A DNA stretch of 64,000 bases from positions 24,941,847 through 25,005,846 of the forward strand of contig OX463859.1 in NCBI GenBank assembly GCA_949825065.1, written 5' to 3'. The notes beneath the pieces were generated by a model. The model was given only the letters and a program-made list of their open reading frames with translations, was not told where the DNA came from and ran no database searches. Within the stretch, counting starts at the first letter, position 1, and each line of letters opens with the position of its first letter. Source of the stretch: Odontocerum albicorne (taxonomy: Eukaryota; Arthropoda; Insecta; Trichoptera; Odontoceridae). The position numbers and the translations under genes are program-made. This document shows, in pieces, positions 42,870 through 53,612 of this stretch.

Positions 42870-43045
42870 GAAATAAAATATTGTTGGTAAGAAGTTTGTC
42901 TCCCAACCCAGAAATTACGGGTTCGAGTCCCGTTAAAATCCAGACATTTTTAAAGGGTCTCTAGAGTGGTTTTTGCTTAAGGCCTCTTTAACAACTTTCT
43001 GGTTGGCTGAAAAAGTTTGCTACATAACAAAAAGCCTACCACATT
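42870..43045 (+). mobile_element. SINE family A, degenerate copy
   Basis: GTTGGTAAGAAGTTTGTCTC CC and TACGGGTTCGAGTCCCG mark the head. TTTTTGCTTAAGGCCTCTTT and CTTTCTGGTTGGCTG mark the body and tail. A typical terminus, TATACAACGAAAGTGTAATA C, appears at 43,265, after the minus-strand SINE. That SINE may have inserted into this one. Confidence 0.65.
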
Positions 43046-43077
43046 ACATTATTAAATTAAACATTCGTTCTTTATAG

Positions 43078-43260
43078 TGAACCTTGCGAGCTTATTGCTA
43101 CGTGACAATATCTTTAACCAACGAGAAAGGTGTCAAAGAGGCCTTAAGTAAAAACCAGACTAAAAATCATTTTGAAAAAAATCTGAGATCCAGCGGGGAT
43201 CGAACCCGCAACCTCCGAGCTGGGAGACAAGCGTCTTACCAACTAGGCCACGGAGGTCGT
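43078..43260 (-). mobile_element. SINE family A, well-preserved copy
   Basis: Minus-strand head CCTCCGTGGCCTAGTTGGTA, B box GGTTCGATCCC, body with TCTGGTTTTTACTTAAGGCC, tail GATATTGTCACGTAGCAATA with two changes in the palindrome. A 92-codon antisense frame across it is an artefact. Confidence 0.85.
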
Positions 43261-43479
43261 ACTATATACAACGAAAGTGTAATACAATACAGTACGGAAT
43301 GTGGCATTATGTACATACATACTATTACGTCGTCCATATATGTTAAAGATAGGCGGAGATAATATATTACGCCTTCTCTTCTATTATTAAGGCCTTTCAT
43401 TCCCACCTCTTTTGGGATTCGACTTATTTGATCTGAAAGAATAAGTGTAAAGCATTTCCATTAAACCTTAATATGTTAA
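43261..43479. other. Spacer with SINE 3'-terminal phrase
   Basis: TACTATATACAACGAAAGTG TAATAC at 43,260-43,286 is the SINE A 3' terminus in plus orientation. The rest is unrecognised. Confidence 0.5.
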
Positions 43480-43775
43480 TAACGCGTTTCATTCCTGATT
43501 TTTCTTTTCCTTTCCCCTCCACCATCCCTTCCTTTTCTTTTGATTGATGATATCTCACTTTATATGAAAAATAATGTTCGGGTGATTGTCCGTCTTTGTG
43601 AGGTTCGTGGGCATATGCTCACGTATGTGTTTATGAATTTCGTGGGGATGGATAGTCATTTGAATGATTTGTGCGACCACGTAACTTGCTTTATTTTCTT
43701 TTGTCTGGTTGGTTGATAGAGATTGCCGCCTGGCAATAAGCCCGCCTGACTGTATTTGTATAAAAGTATTAAATA
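43480..43775 (+). repeat. Element B copy 3 (longest)
   Basis: It has GTTTCATTCCTGATTTTTCT, TTTTGATTGATGATATCTCA, TGTGCGACCACGTAACTTGC, then TCTGGTTGGTTGATAGAGAT TGCCGCCTGGCAATAAGCCC. It contains a middle segment with TGTTCGGGTGATTGTCCGTC that is not in the other two copies. Confidence 0.7.
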
Positions 43776-43799
43776 AAAATAATAAAAATATGTTAAGAT

Positions 43800-43930
43800 T
43801 GAGGAGCATGTCCCCGCGGCAACGCATTCCTTCAAACCCTGGACTATGTTGCTCCCCTCCACTGATAAAGGCCTTTTTGCATAAGGATACATATGACTTT
43901 GGTCATATTTACATTTTTAAATCATACTAT
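43800..43930 (+). mobile_element. SINE family 2, degenerate copy
   Basis: GTCCCCGCGGCAACGCATTC and GCTCCCCTCCACTGATAAAG, then GCATAAGGATACATATGACT TTGGTCATAT, align with 60,350-60,495. The 3' stem-loop ATATGAC-TTTG-GTCATAT (43,891-43,908) is perfect. Confidence 0.65.
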
Positions 43931-43947
43931 TAAAGTCGATTGAATAC

Positions 43948-44120
43948 CTCCGTGGCCTTGTTAGTAAAATGTCTATCTTCTGAACTAAGGGTTGGGGGTT
44001 CGATTCCTGCTGGAACTCCGTGTTCTTAAAATAAGAAAGGTTTTCATTTAAGCCCTCATAAACATCTTTCCTTACGTGCTGTACGCAAAGAAAGTGTTAT
44101 ACATGATTTGCTTGGGCGAT
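43948..44120 (+). mobile_element. SINE family A copy
   Basis: The head reads CCTCCGTGGCCTTGTTAGTA and GGGGGTTCGATTCCTGC, and the body TTTTCATTTAAGCCCTCATA. The tail palindrome is missing but a terminal TGCTGTACGCAAAGAAAGTG TTATAC remains. Confidence 0.75.
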
Positions 44121-44144
44121 ATTATACCTTTTAGCCGTGATTTG

Positions 44145-44240
44145 TTTAAAAGAGGGTTCGAATCCCAAGTTGGAGCGTCCTTGTGGAATTCGCTTACTTA
44201 ACGGCGCTTTATAAAATTGTCCTTGGAATAAATTAATCAA
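44145..44240 (+). repeat. Possible LINE 3'-end fragment
   Basis: GGGTTCGAATCCCAAGTTGG AGCGTCCTTG, then CGGCGCTTTATAAA, resembles 58,856-58,922 (GGGTTCGAATCCTGACTTAC ... GAGTGCCCTTG ... GGCACTATAAA). Confidence 0.45.
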
Positions 44241-46572
44241 TAATCACAAAACTCTTTTCTTGACTAGAGACAATCTTGTATCAAATGTGTGATGATATGT
44301 TTGAGTAGATAAGTATGCGACTGTTGATGCATATGGAAAATGTGTGAATCCCTGTGAAGATTTGGCAGCTTTCCCAGTGTGCCTCGTTCTATAGTATTCT
44401 TACACTTGAGTCCCATCATGGCTTGACATGTAAACACACAAAGCGCGATATTACATTGTTGCTTTGAATTAATTTAATTAATTTATATGGAAGACATACA
44501 GGATGTCTTGAAATTTAAAACTATTCTCTCAGAGGAGCAATTCTTATACCTGGATCTAATGCTTATTACCCTTGACGAGTATAACAGAAAGACACAGTAC
44601 AAAGTGGGAGATCAGGGTACTTGTCGGTGGTGTCACCGGAGATGAATATAAAGTCAATTTTCGTTCATGCTTGCAGCTTCTCTGGGTTCCTTTTCTTAAT
44701 TTTGTCACTGATAATCAGCAACAGTTCTACGCCTTTCAGTTCACTCTGCAGCTGTTTGCCTCAGTTGTGTAGTCCATTTATATTTTTGAGCGTGTCATGC
44801 TGTACACCCTTATATCTCTTGCGTTGCCCACCTTGATTTCTTCTGTTTTCTGTTTGCTCACTAATGATATTTTCTTTAGAAGTCTGGTGTGGGTGTCTAA
44901 TAACTGTAAGGCTACCTAATTTTTATCTGACTACGACCTTTAATATCATACTGTTACGCTTCATTGGATTTCCTTCCTGTTGTAATTTTTGCGGTGACAA
45001 AGATCATATTTTGTGTTGCGTACTGCGATGATAATTTAATCAGTAATTTTTGAGGAGGGGTCTCTATTCACTCTAACTTTGGCACATCTCAGACCGATTG
45101 GCTGCGCCGCTTAATAATACTAAAGAATAGTTTCTATGTATTCAAAGTTTTCTATGTATTCAAAGTAGCTCTAGGCAGTTTGTCCTTCGTTACTAACTAA
45201 TGTTGCATTCATTATAAACAGATATTCATATATTCTAGTATCAATTACACTAGATAGGAAGTTACATAAGAGTATGGTTGATGGTAGAATATAACTGTGT
45301 TCGTGTGTATTTTGCGTTTCTCATGAATGTCAAGAGCGACATCCAGTTTGGTACGGTGCGGTCTGTACGCCTTTAGATGGTTCCGTATCACGTTGTTAAC
45401 TATTAACAATATTGAATTATTCCATTTTTGTGTGAGTTTGGACGTGTGTACTTTCTTGCACCCTCAGTTTTCTTTAAAATAATTGAGATAATAATTTTAT
45501 CTTCTTATTTATTTTAGATGTAGTTTATTTTTTTTCTTGGAATATTTTACTATTTGAAATAAATAAAGTTATTTCTGCCTTTGATATGCTACATTGAGTT
45601 GTAATTTGTTAAATAAATATTCTAATACGAATAATTTATTGAAAAAAATAAGGGTAAAAATAAAATAAACACCATTTGTACGCTTATATATTATACATGT
45701 ATATTTTAATGTATGTAACCTTTATTCGTTTATACATATTGTATGTCGGCTGAATAGTGTTAAACCCATTTTAATGACTGATGGGAAATTTCAGTTAAAT
45801 ATAATACAGTGAACGATATAACATTAATGAATTTTCTTACGAACGAAGAATGAACGAGCGAGCGAACGAAAGTGATGTGGCGCTTCCACAAAGAATAAAA
45901 TGGAATTTAATTAGTTTTAGTCTCGGTAACGAACAAAAGATGTAATTAAGACATTATTTCGTTGGAAATTTCGAAAATGCTATTAATATTTTTTTCTTTC
46001 TTGGAATTTTAAATTTTTTTGAATGTATTTCAAAGTTTCAAAGTTATCCTTTATCTTTTTTTTTCCACTTTTTCTTTGATTTAGTTTCATTTTGTTAAAT
46101 TTGTTAAACGATTGTTTCGAAATAATTATTTTTCTCTGTAACAAGGGATGAATGGATGACGTCAGATAATAGAAATTAAGAATTTGATTTAATTAATTAA
46201 AGGTTTCGGTTTTAACTTTATGGGACTCCATGTAAGATGATATTAGAACCCTGTCTTTCAGTTTTGAGGTTAAAGGTTGTTTTCTCATTGGCACTGATTT
46301 TTTTAAAACGGGTTCTAGTTTGGTTTTCCCTTGATATACCTTAAAAATCTTTCTGTTTGATAGGAAAATATTACTATATGGTAATTTATAATAATATTAT
46401 AGAATATAACTAGATTACTGTTGAATTTCACTTATTATAGGTATGTGTATCACCGTCATACGTGTTTCCACACTCTATGCAAAGGTTCTAAATGCATTAT
46501 TTTCTTTAAGTTTGTGACGTGTGTGTACATTTTAAAAATTTAAATAAGGATTTGATTCCACGTGTATAATAT
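44241..46572. other. Mostly AT-rich; possible weak LINE and shared-repeat echoes
   Basis: Around 44,600-44,960 the minus strand gives TLKNINGLHN, stop, GKQLQSELKGVELLLIISD, faintly like a LINE endonuclease N-terminus but too weak to call. At 45,340-45,410 TGTACGCCTTTAGATGGTTC CGTATCACG resembles 60,985-61,020. Nothing else was recognised. Confidence 0.4.
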
Positions 46573-46757
46573 GACGATCTCCATTGCCTAGTTGGTAAAA
46601 CTTCTGTCTATCAACCCGGTGGTTGTGGGCTATAATCCGCTGGAACCCAGATTTTCTTGAAAAATGATTCTAGTTTGGTTTTCACTAAAGGCTTCATTTA
46701 CATCTTACTGATTGGCCGGAAGAGATTGCCGTATGCATGGAAGTGTAATACAACAGA
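46573..46757 (+). mobile_element. SINE family A copy
   Basis: It has ATCTCCATTGCCTAGTTGGT AAAAC, GTTGTGGGCTATAATCCGCT, GGAACCCAGATTTTCTTGAA, TTTTCACTAAAGGCTTCATT, GGCCGGAAGAGATTGCCGTA and GGAAGTGTAATAC. The B box is eroded. Confidence 0.8.
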
Positions 46758-46799
46758 ACACAAAAAAAAAACGCAGAAAACTCTCAACGGAAAACGCAC

Positions 46800-47012
46800 T
46801 TAAAAGAAACCTTTGTAGATCTTCCGATAACAACCCGGAGGTTGCGAGTTCAAATCCAGCGGGAATCTAGATTAAAAAAAAAACGATCTAGTCTGATTTT
46901 CACTTAAGGCTTCATAAATAAAATCAAATTTTGGTTGGTTGTAAGAAATTGCCACATGGCAGTTAGTCTGCCAGGTTGTACTGTTTACAACGAGAGTGTA
47001 ATACAATTCGCA
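46800..47012 (+). mobile_element. SINE family A copy with complete 3' end
   Basis: The head is partial (CCCGGAGGTTGCGAGTTCAA ATCC). The body has TCTGATTTTCACTTAAGGCT. The tail GAAATTGCCACATGGCAGTT and CTGCCAGGTTGTACTGTTTA CAACGAGAGTGTAATACAA defines the family terminus. Confidence 0.85.
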
Positions 47013-48429
47013 ATTTCGCAAATTTTAAAAAGTTGATATTGGGTAAACAAAACTTATGGTCTAGCATTTTGGTTTATAAGCTTGTATTCTGGTTTGTTTA
47101 TTCTTAATATGTTTTATATTAAATGTTTGTCTGATACTAAGGTGAATGTTTTTAAATTGTTTAAAACAAAAATATTGTTACATTTGTTTAAAAAAAAAAC
47201 CATTTGTTCCAAACCACCCCCAGTGACAAATACTCTGTGTCATGGAAAATTCTTTCAGCGTGTCGTCTGCATTGAATCAGCTTTAAAAAAAATCAATTAA
47301 AGCTCTGTAAATATGTTTGTGCATAATGTCACTATTGGTAAATACCATGTTGGGCATCAAACGGTTGAAATTGATAGAATATTGCATTAAATAAATATAT
47401 ATAATTTATAAATGGGAACAAAACTTGTCAATATTCAAATATGTATTTAATACAACTAGTTTCAGAATTGATAAGTAGATTTACTCGAATTAGATATCAG
47501 TTTAATATTAGGCTGAATTTTGACCGTTAAATAAACCGGATATTTGAAACTAAACCGGATTTCGGTTAATCTAACAAATTGGGACACTTATTTGCACCTG
47601 TTGTAGTAATTTATAGTCAAAAATATATTAAGTTATTAATAATTGATTATGTCATTTTCAAAACTTAGTTAAAGTTCAGACAATTAATGAAATTAGATTA
47701 TTAATATAAATGAAAAATAAATTACAGATGTGGTAATTATAGTTCGAGAATATACATTCAAAAACCATTGACAGTTTCAAAGTCTAACATAATTGACAGT
47801 AAAGAATGACGAGAACAAGGAGAAGAAATGAGCTTGAAATGTATTATTCGCATAAAATAACAATTATAGACATACTCGTACTACGAGTATTTAGAAATAT
47901 TATCTGTTGCCTGACTAGTCCACCTTCAATATTAGCTGGGACGACCAAGGTCTGAGTGAATGTGATGGAATACAAGTAGCCTGAACGTGTGGACTTGTTT
48001 TTGCTAAATAATTAGTGTAAGAATTGTTATCTAGTTATAAGTAGTATGTAGGTGTTAATTATTTCTAAGATCACATATATAAAGATTGAATAAATAAAAT
48101 AAAAAGATATGTAGGTAAATAAGATTAAATAAGTTCATAAATTATAACATATAATTAAGATTAGTTAAGTAATAAATTTGTATATAGGTATAGCCTTGAA
48201 AAATGGTTGTACAATAATTTACTTGTTTAATAAAAAAAAATATAGAAATATTTTAATAAAAATATATGAATTTACGAATTCAATGGAAAATGAAATCTGA
48301 AAATATTGAGGTTAGTAGACTTGAATACACAAATTTGGAGTCACCAATATCATCATTATCAGCATTTGGTTATGTTCCTTATGACTACAACTATCACGTC
48401 GGAATAATTTTGATTCCATTCAGTGATTT
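47013..48429. other. AT-rich, nothing recognised
   Basis: A 72-codon plus frame (47,082-47,300) has no motif. Confidence 0.55.
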
Positions 48430-48720
48430 AAGGTAAGATAACTGAGGGATCTGAAACAAAATTCGAGGAATGGAGAGTGTGAAAAGTAGAGATCCGAAGA
48501 TTAATTTCAATATCAAAATCAGCTATTATAAAGCTGACAACAAAATGGACTTACTGGTAATTACTGAGAAGAATCAATCAAACTTTTTAAGTTTATAATA
48601 TTCTCCATATCACTGTATGGTGTGAAAACGTGGTCGATGTGAGGGAAGGGAAAAAACATGATAGATGCCTTCAACAAGTGCTTCAAGGCGTACTTAAGTT
48701 TCTATTATTAAAAAAATGGA
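48430..48720 (+). pseudogene. LINE RT C-terminal relic
   Basis: Across frames the plus strand gives EIRRLISISKSAIIKLTTKW, then FIIFSISLYGVKTWSM, then GKNMIDAFNKCFKAYL. The order matches the insect LINE pattern EIRRRI-x-x-AKSA...LYG-x-ETW...R-I-D-AFE-x-WC-x-RR-L, also seen at 2,596-3,058 in another form. Stops and frameshifts break it. Confidence 0.6.
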
Positions 48721-49720
48721 AGCTGTCGAAAGAATTGGAAGCTGGGGGTATTTTTATTTGTTTATTTTCTCAAAACAGGCTTAGCACAATTACATTGAAA
48801 AATAAAAAAAATGTTAACATTAAAAAAATGTTTATTCGTGTATACATATATACACACATACATACAAATACACCTATTAAAAGTCACTTAAATACACTGA
48901 AGAGTGCTTTTTAAAGCTCCCAATCTTAGAAGAAAATTTTCTTTTGTTTTTGTTAATGTGACATGAAATATGTCAATATACGAAGCAGTCCCGTTCAAAA
49001 GAATTAAGACCCTTCCAACAGGCATATCCGCTGGAAGACCCGTTCTTGAGTATGTGATTGAGAACAGTTCTTGCCGGCGCAGTCTAGTGTAATTGCCGAG
49101 TTTGAGACATGGCAGAGTTCCCCAACGCTCAACATTGAGCATGCGTTGTAGAAGAAGATCTGAAAGACACCAAACAAATGAATTCTTGCTGTTTTACTTT
49201 ACATTCACGCCTTGGATGCCACCGTGCTTCAATGTTTAGCATGTCTGTTTTTTTTCATCCAGGTGTCTCTGGGAATAATTTTCAGTGGGTTTTGTATATG
49301 TTTAACTTGAAGGCCTTTTCATTTGAATTTACTGTTGACCTAATACAAGTGATGGATAGCTTGTTCGGAGTTTCGGTCCGATGGTAGGACACCTTATTCC
49401 TTCATCAGATAAGTTCTGACTGTTAAGATATTTATTGGAAATTTTTGGATCTTTTTGGGAATCGGGAAAGGATAGGTTTGTGGTAATTGTTTTGATTTTA
49501 TGAATGATTATGAGAAATTATAAACGATTAAATACATATATAAATATGATGATATTGTTTTCTGGTGTATATGTTTCGTTTAAGACACGTCCATGTACTC
49601 CGTCATATGTTTTCACCTTAACCAAACTCCGAGAATCTCCTAAGAAATTAAACTTTAACGTGGCTTCGAGAAAATTGATCAGATAAATAATAATATTCAC
49701 TCACCATTAATTCAACACAC
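48721..49720. other. Unassigned; one 84-codon frame
   Basis: A minus-strand frame at 48,888-49,142 (MLNVERWGTLPCLKLGNYTR...) shows no domain I recognise, and there is no supporting context. Confidence 0.4.
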
Positions 49721-49945
49721 TTTAACGGCGTGCTATTTTACTTGAACTTGTGGCAGGATTTTGTCATTATACCCATACGTGAGGAGTTTAGGAATTAGAA
49801 GGATTTTTATTTCCAACAAGCTGCTGCACCTCCCTACTACGATCGTGATGTGAGGGCCTATCTTGATTAAATCTTACCAAACAGGTGGATTTGACCTAGA
49901 GGTAGAATTAAATACCCCAAGCGCTCCTCAGACCTCATGCAAGTT
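49721..49945 (+). pseudogene. Tc1/mariner-superfamily transposase fragment
   Basis: One frame reads FNGVLFYLNLWQDFVIIPIR, EEFRN, stop, KDFYFQQAAAPPYYDRDVRA, YLD, stop, ILPNRWI, stop, PRGRIKYPKRSSDL. It corresponds to the block FQQDGAPPHY-x-RDVR-x-YLD...NRWIGR-G...PPRSPDLTPLD in a widespread insect DDE transposase. The catalytic Asp of QQDGAP is Ala, the third-Asp motif is lost, and three stops interrupt it. No terminal repeats were identified. Confidence 0.8.
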
Positions 49946-49969
49946 TACGTTGCGAAATCAGTAATATTT

Positions 49970-50125
49970 GTTGTTTATAGTTAAGGCATTAACGTTGTGG
50001 AGGTTTAAAGACATTGTAATTTATTTTTAACAAACACTGTTTATTCCACTTTTTTTTTTTTTTTTTTTTTTTTTCTTTCAAAAAAGTGGAATAAACAGTG
50101 TTTGTTAAAAATAAATTACAATCAG
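49970..50125. repeat. Dispersed repeat family D, perfect palindrome
   Basis: The arms at 50,013-50,055 and 50,080-50,122 are exact 43-bp reverse complements (outer word ATTGTAATTTATTTTTAACA, inner word GTTTATTCCACTTTTTT). A 24-base T-rich spacer separates them. The left flank (TTAAGGCATTAACGTTGTGG) matches the 4.4-kb copy in reverse. Confidence 0.92.
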
Positions 50126-50726
50126 TAATATTTAGTGAATTGAAAAATAATGCGCCCAAATACCTAAACGAATTAATCGTAGTGTTAGAGATTCAACATT
50201 GTTAGCAGTGTATGGAACATAACGCCTATCAGTTAGACTCTAACGTGCTCTAACTGTTAGAGCACTTACAAATTTATGTAAATAAATTTTGAATAACTTT
50301 GGCCATAAGTAATATGCCTCTTCCGAAGGCGGCAAAATTAAACCATGAGAGTACATCGCTAGTGCGCGTATTGCTTTATCTTATGTAAGGTGTTGCACTT
50401 CTTTTTTGAAATATCAAAATAGACGATTCTGACATATGTATTCAAAGGCGTGCCCGGAAGTCAATATTGTAGTCAACATTATTCATCAAGAATCATTGGA
50501 ATAGGTACGAAATATGCGGTTCATCATTGCACATGTTGACAACATTATCATATACCTACTCGGCGCATTTGAGTATTGTTACCAAACGAATTTTTTCACC
50601 AGATGGGGACCCTTTTTTTATTTTTTTGGATATCATCAGAACTTGAACTAGACACCCCGGGATTGCCAACTAGGGCATAGATGTGTTGCACTGAACACAA
50701 TCTACTGAAGTTTTTTATGTGGTCGA
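50126..50726. other. AT-rich, nothing firm recognised
   Basis: It contains a short inverted phrase, CTCTAACGTGCTCTAACTGTTAGAGCAC (about 50,237-50,264), with CTCTAAC/GTTAGAG arms. Confidence 0.5.
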
Positions 50727-51154
50727 TTAAGAAAGTGATGCTTTAAAGCTAAATATTGATTCCCCGCGAAACTTGTTTTTACATCCTTTCTCGAAACTTA
50801 AGAAAGTGATACTTTAAAGCTAAATATTGATTCCCCACGTAACTTGTTTTTACATCCTATCTCGACACTTAAGAAAGTGATACTTTAAAGCTAAATATTG
50901 ATTCCCCGCGAAACTTATTTTTACATCCTATCTCGAAACTTAAGAAAGTGATACTTTAAAGCTAAATATTGATTCCCCGCGTAACTTGTTTTTACATCCT
51001 ATCTCGAAACTTAAGAAAGTGATACTTTAAAGCTAAATATTGATTCCCCGCGAAACTTATTTTTACATCCCATCTCGAAACTTAAGAAAGTGATACTTTA
51101 AAGCTTAATATTGATTCCCCGCGAAACTTGTTTTTACATCCTATCTCGAAACTT
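50727..51154. repeat. 71-bp tandem repeat, 6 copies
   Basis: TTAAGAAAGTGATACTTTAA starts every 71 bp, from 50,727. The unit also holds AGCTAAATATTGATTCCCCG and ACTTGTTTTTACATCCTATC. The copies are almost identical. Confidence 0.95.
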
Positions 51155-52454
51155 TCTTTAGGTTACAAAAAAAACATCAATTCTGGTGAAATATATTTTG
51201 TTAGAGAAACCAGTTTGAAAATAAATCCACTAGGAACCGAACCCATCCCAAGGTTCTAAATTATAGTTTTTTGACTTTGGTACTTTTATAACTAAAACAA
51301 AAAAGAAAACAAATAAAAATTCATTACGCATATAGATGCTCAGAAGAGAAGGGAGATTGAAACAAAAACTTAGAAAAACGCGTCATGTAATTGAACGGAG
51401 ATATAATATATTTAAAGTCACTTTTTGAAACACGTCAACGATGATGTGTGTCTTATATTACATTTGTTATTGGTTCTAGAGTCTAATATCATGAACAGTA
51501 AAATATAACATGAAAATGAAGAACAGTGAATTGAAAAACACAAAAGGCAATATCAATTGGAGCGTAACGAGTTCGTGAATGGAAAGACGTTTAACATTTT
51601 CGGCTAGATATGAGGAAGAGGCGGGACTGTTAAGTACGTTATATAAAATTTACATAACGTGACGACGATTCGTTATATTCAATTATCTCAGAGGTGTTTG
51701 TCAAGGCGTGATATCGTATTTTTAAGGTTCTCAATTTAACATAGCACACATGGTTTCAATATTTTATATTTTGATTAATATCCATGTTTGACTGTCATAA
51801 ATAAGCCAGCATGACATATCATTAAAATATTCAAACACGCTACGAAATTAATTTCTTTCCATAAATTCATTACATACGAGCTGTTTTAACATGTGGTAAA
51901 TTTGAATAAATGTCATTCGAGGATTATTGTGAAAGTGAAATTTAAATTAATATGTAGGGGTTATTATCCCAGAGGATTTGTGACTGTCATATGAGGATCG
52001 GAGGTGACTGCCAAAGGCAAGAGATTAAAGGATCTGAGGGTGACTCAGATATACATTTATAAAACTTGTGTCTAAAATTTGATTTCACTCCCCTGAGGGA
52101 TATATGAGTAGTGGGCTATAATTCATGTGAAGGTTTTATTTATTTATGGAACATTAACGCATTGTTTTAAATTAATTTCTTTCAGACAACCAGCTTTAGT
52201 TTCATAAATTTTATTGACATCCATGATCGTGTCTTTTAGGTGGTGTTTAAAAAATATATGTACGTATTTGAGAAAAACTAATAAAATATTAAAATAAAAT
52301 ATAAATCCTAAAGATTTTTTTTTAATTTAACAAAATTATAAATAAAAAATAGAAATTGATTAAAAGTCAGAAATAAAAAGTATGATACATTTAGAATAAA
52401 TCAAAAGTCACTATTCATTAAATGTCTTGCAGGAAGAGTCTAGTGAAAATACCA
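51155..52454. other. AT-rich, nothing recognised
   Basis: No supported feature. Confidence 0.55.
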
Positions 52455-52655
52455 TATTTCTCTTAGCATCGATACTTGATGGAAGGAAGCACCTTGGATT
52501 GCTTTGTTGGTGGCACATGTCATCCTTTCTCTTATACTCGTCATTCGATAACTCATGGGCCAAGAGCCCATTCGTTCGGCCTTCTGCGAACATGGCAGAT
52601 GCGCTGCAGGAATATGAGGGACCAAATATGACTCTGTACGCGTTATTATACTACA
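52455..52655 (-). pseudogene. LINE C-terminal relic
   Basis: The minus strand reads FLQRICHVRRRPNEWALGP, stop, VIE, stop, RV, stop, EKG, stop, HVPPTKQSK. This fits the pattern W-x-GHV-x-RRP-x-W...V-x-EW-x-P-x-x-x-K-R-x-R-PPTR found after the RT domain in insect LINEs, with nonsense at the expected Trp and Arg positions. The overlapping 92-codon plus-strand frame is its shadow. Confidence 0.5.
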
Positions 52656-52663
52656 TCCTGAGT

Positions 52664-52757
52664 CGTTATACGGAGACCCATAGTTCGCAAGTGTACACCT
52701 TTTAAAAATGTTATACGGATACCCATAGTTCGCAAGACGTACACATTGCTTTTAAAA
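52664..52757. repeat. ~50-bp tandem duplication
   Basis: GTTATACGGAGACCCATAGT TCGCAAG and CTTTTAAAAA occur twice with small changes. Confidence 0.85.
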
Positions 52758-53526
52758 ACTTTAATAGCTCTATAAATATAATAAATACTGGGTTCATATT
52801 TTAAGTATTCCTCCGTAATACATTTACGCATTGTATGAAAAAAATAATATTAATAATAATTAGCACTTATCGGCCATATCAGAGATATTTTGTGAAAATC
52901 GGGAATAAATTCATCAATAAAGACAAACGTGTGCCAGTGTGTATATTCATTCTAAAACCCCACTATGGGTGAGGAAGCGACGCTATTCATGTCTCACTCT
53001 CACTCTACTTCGGTATATGGGAACGCAAGAAATAGAATCTCGGTTCGCTCGCTTATCTCGCTTCAGAAGCTCTCGGGCATCCATTTGAGGTGGTCTGTTC
53101 CCCCGTTTTGTGAACGTCGGCCGATATTTTTTTCGTGTTTTCAGCAATTAAATAAAAATGATTATCACTTTTGACTTCAAATTTAATTAATTTAAGGGAT
53201 TGACTATGAATATTCTTAATTTTCCGATTTTAAAGCGCCCATTTTTACAAGTGTTTTGATGTGTATTGAATACACAGCATCGGAACGCGCGGATTTTTTT
53301 AGCACAGGAAGGGAAAGGTTTTAATCAGTCAATGTCAATTTGGATTTTAATATTTTTTCCTAATTTTTTTACCCATTTTATGAGATATTTAAAAAAACTA
53401 GGGATATCTGTGTATTGTAAATTTATATATGATATTATGGGGAAAACAAGAGTTTTGCCATTGGATGCAGAATACTGCATATTGTATATTAATTGTTCTA
53501 TTTAATTTGCAATTTTACGTGCTTTT
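52758..53526. other. Unassigned; a G+C-richer patch at 52,950-53,130
   Basis: The patch contains CGGTTCGCTCGCTTATCTCG and CTCTCGGGCATCC, but I cannot connect it to any gene or element. Confidence 0.4.
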
Positions 53527-53612
53527 CGTTCAACGATGTGCAATTACCAATTTTTCGTTCAACGATGTGCAATTACCAATTTTTCGTTCAACGATGTGCA
53601 ATTACCAATTTT
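53527..53612. repeat. 29-bp tandem repeat, ~3 copies
   Basis: TTCGTTCAACGATGTGCAAT TACCAATTT is repeated at 53,525, 53,554 and 53,583. Confidence 0.92.

Noticed and set aside
44600..44960. LINE endonuclease N-terminus on the minus strand
   Set aside because: Only a faint resemblance over about 25 residues, with stops; left unassigned.
52427..52705. 92-codon plus-strand frame as a host exon
   Set aside because: The opposite strand shows LINE C-terminal motifs, so the frame is more likely a shadow.
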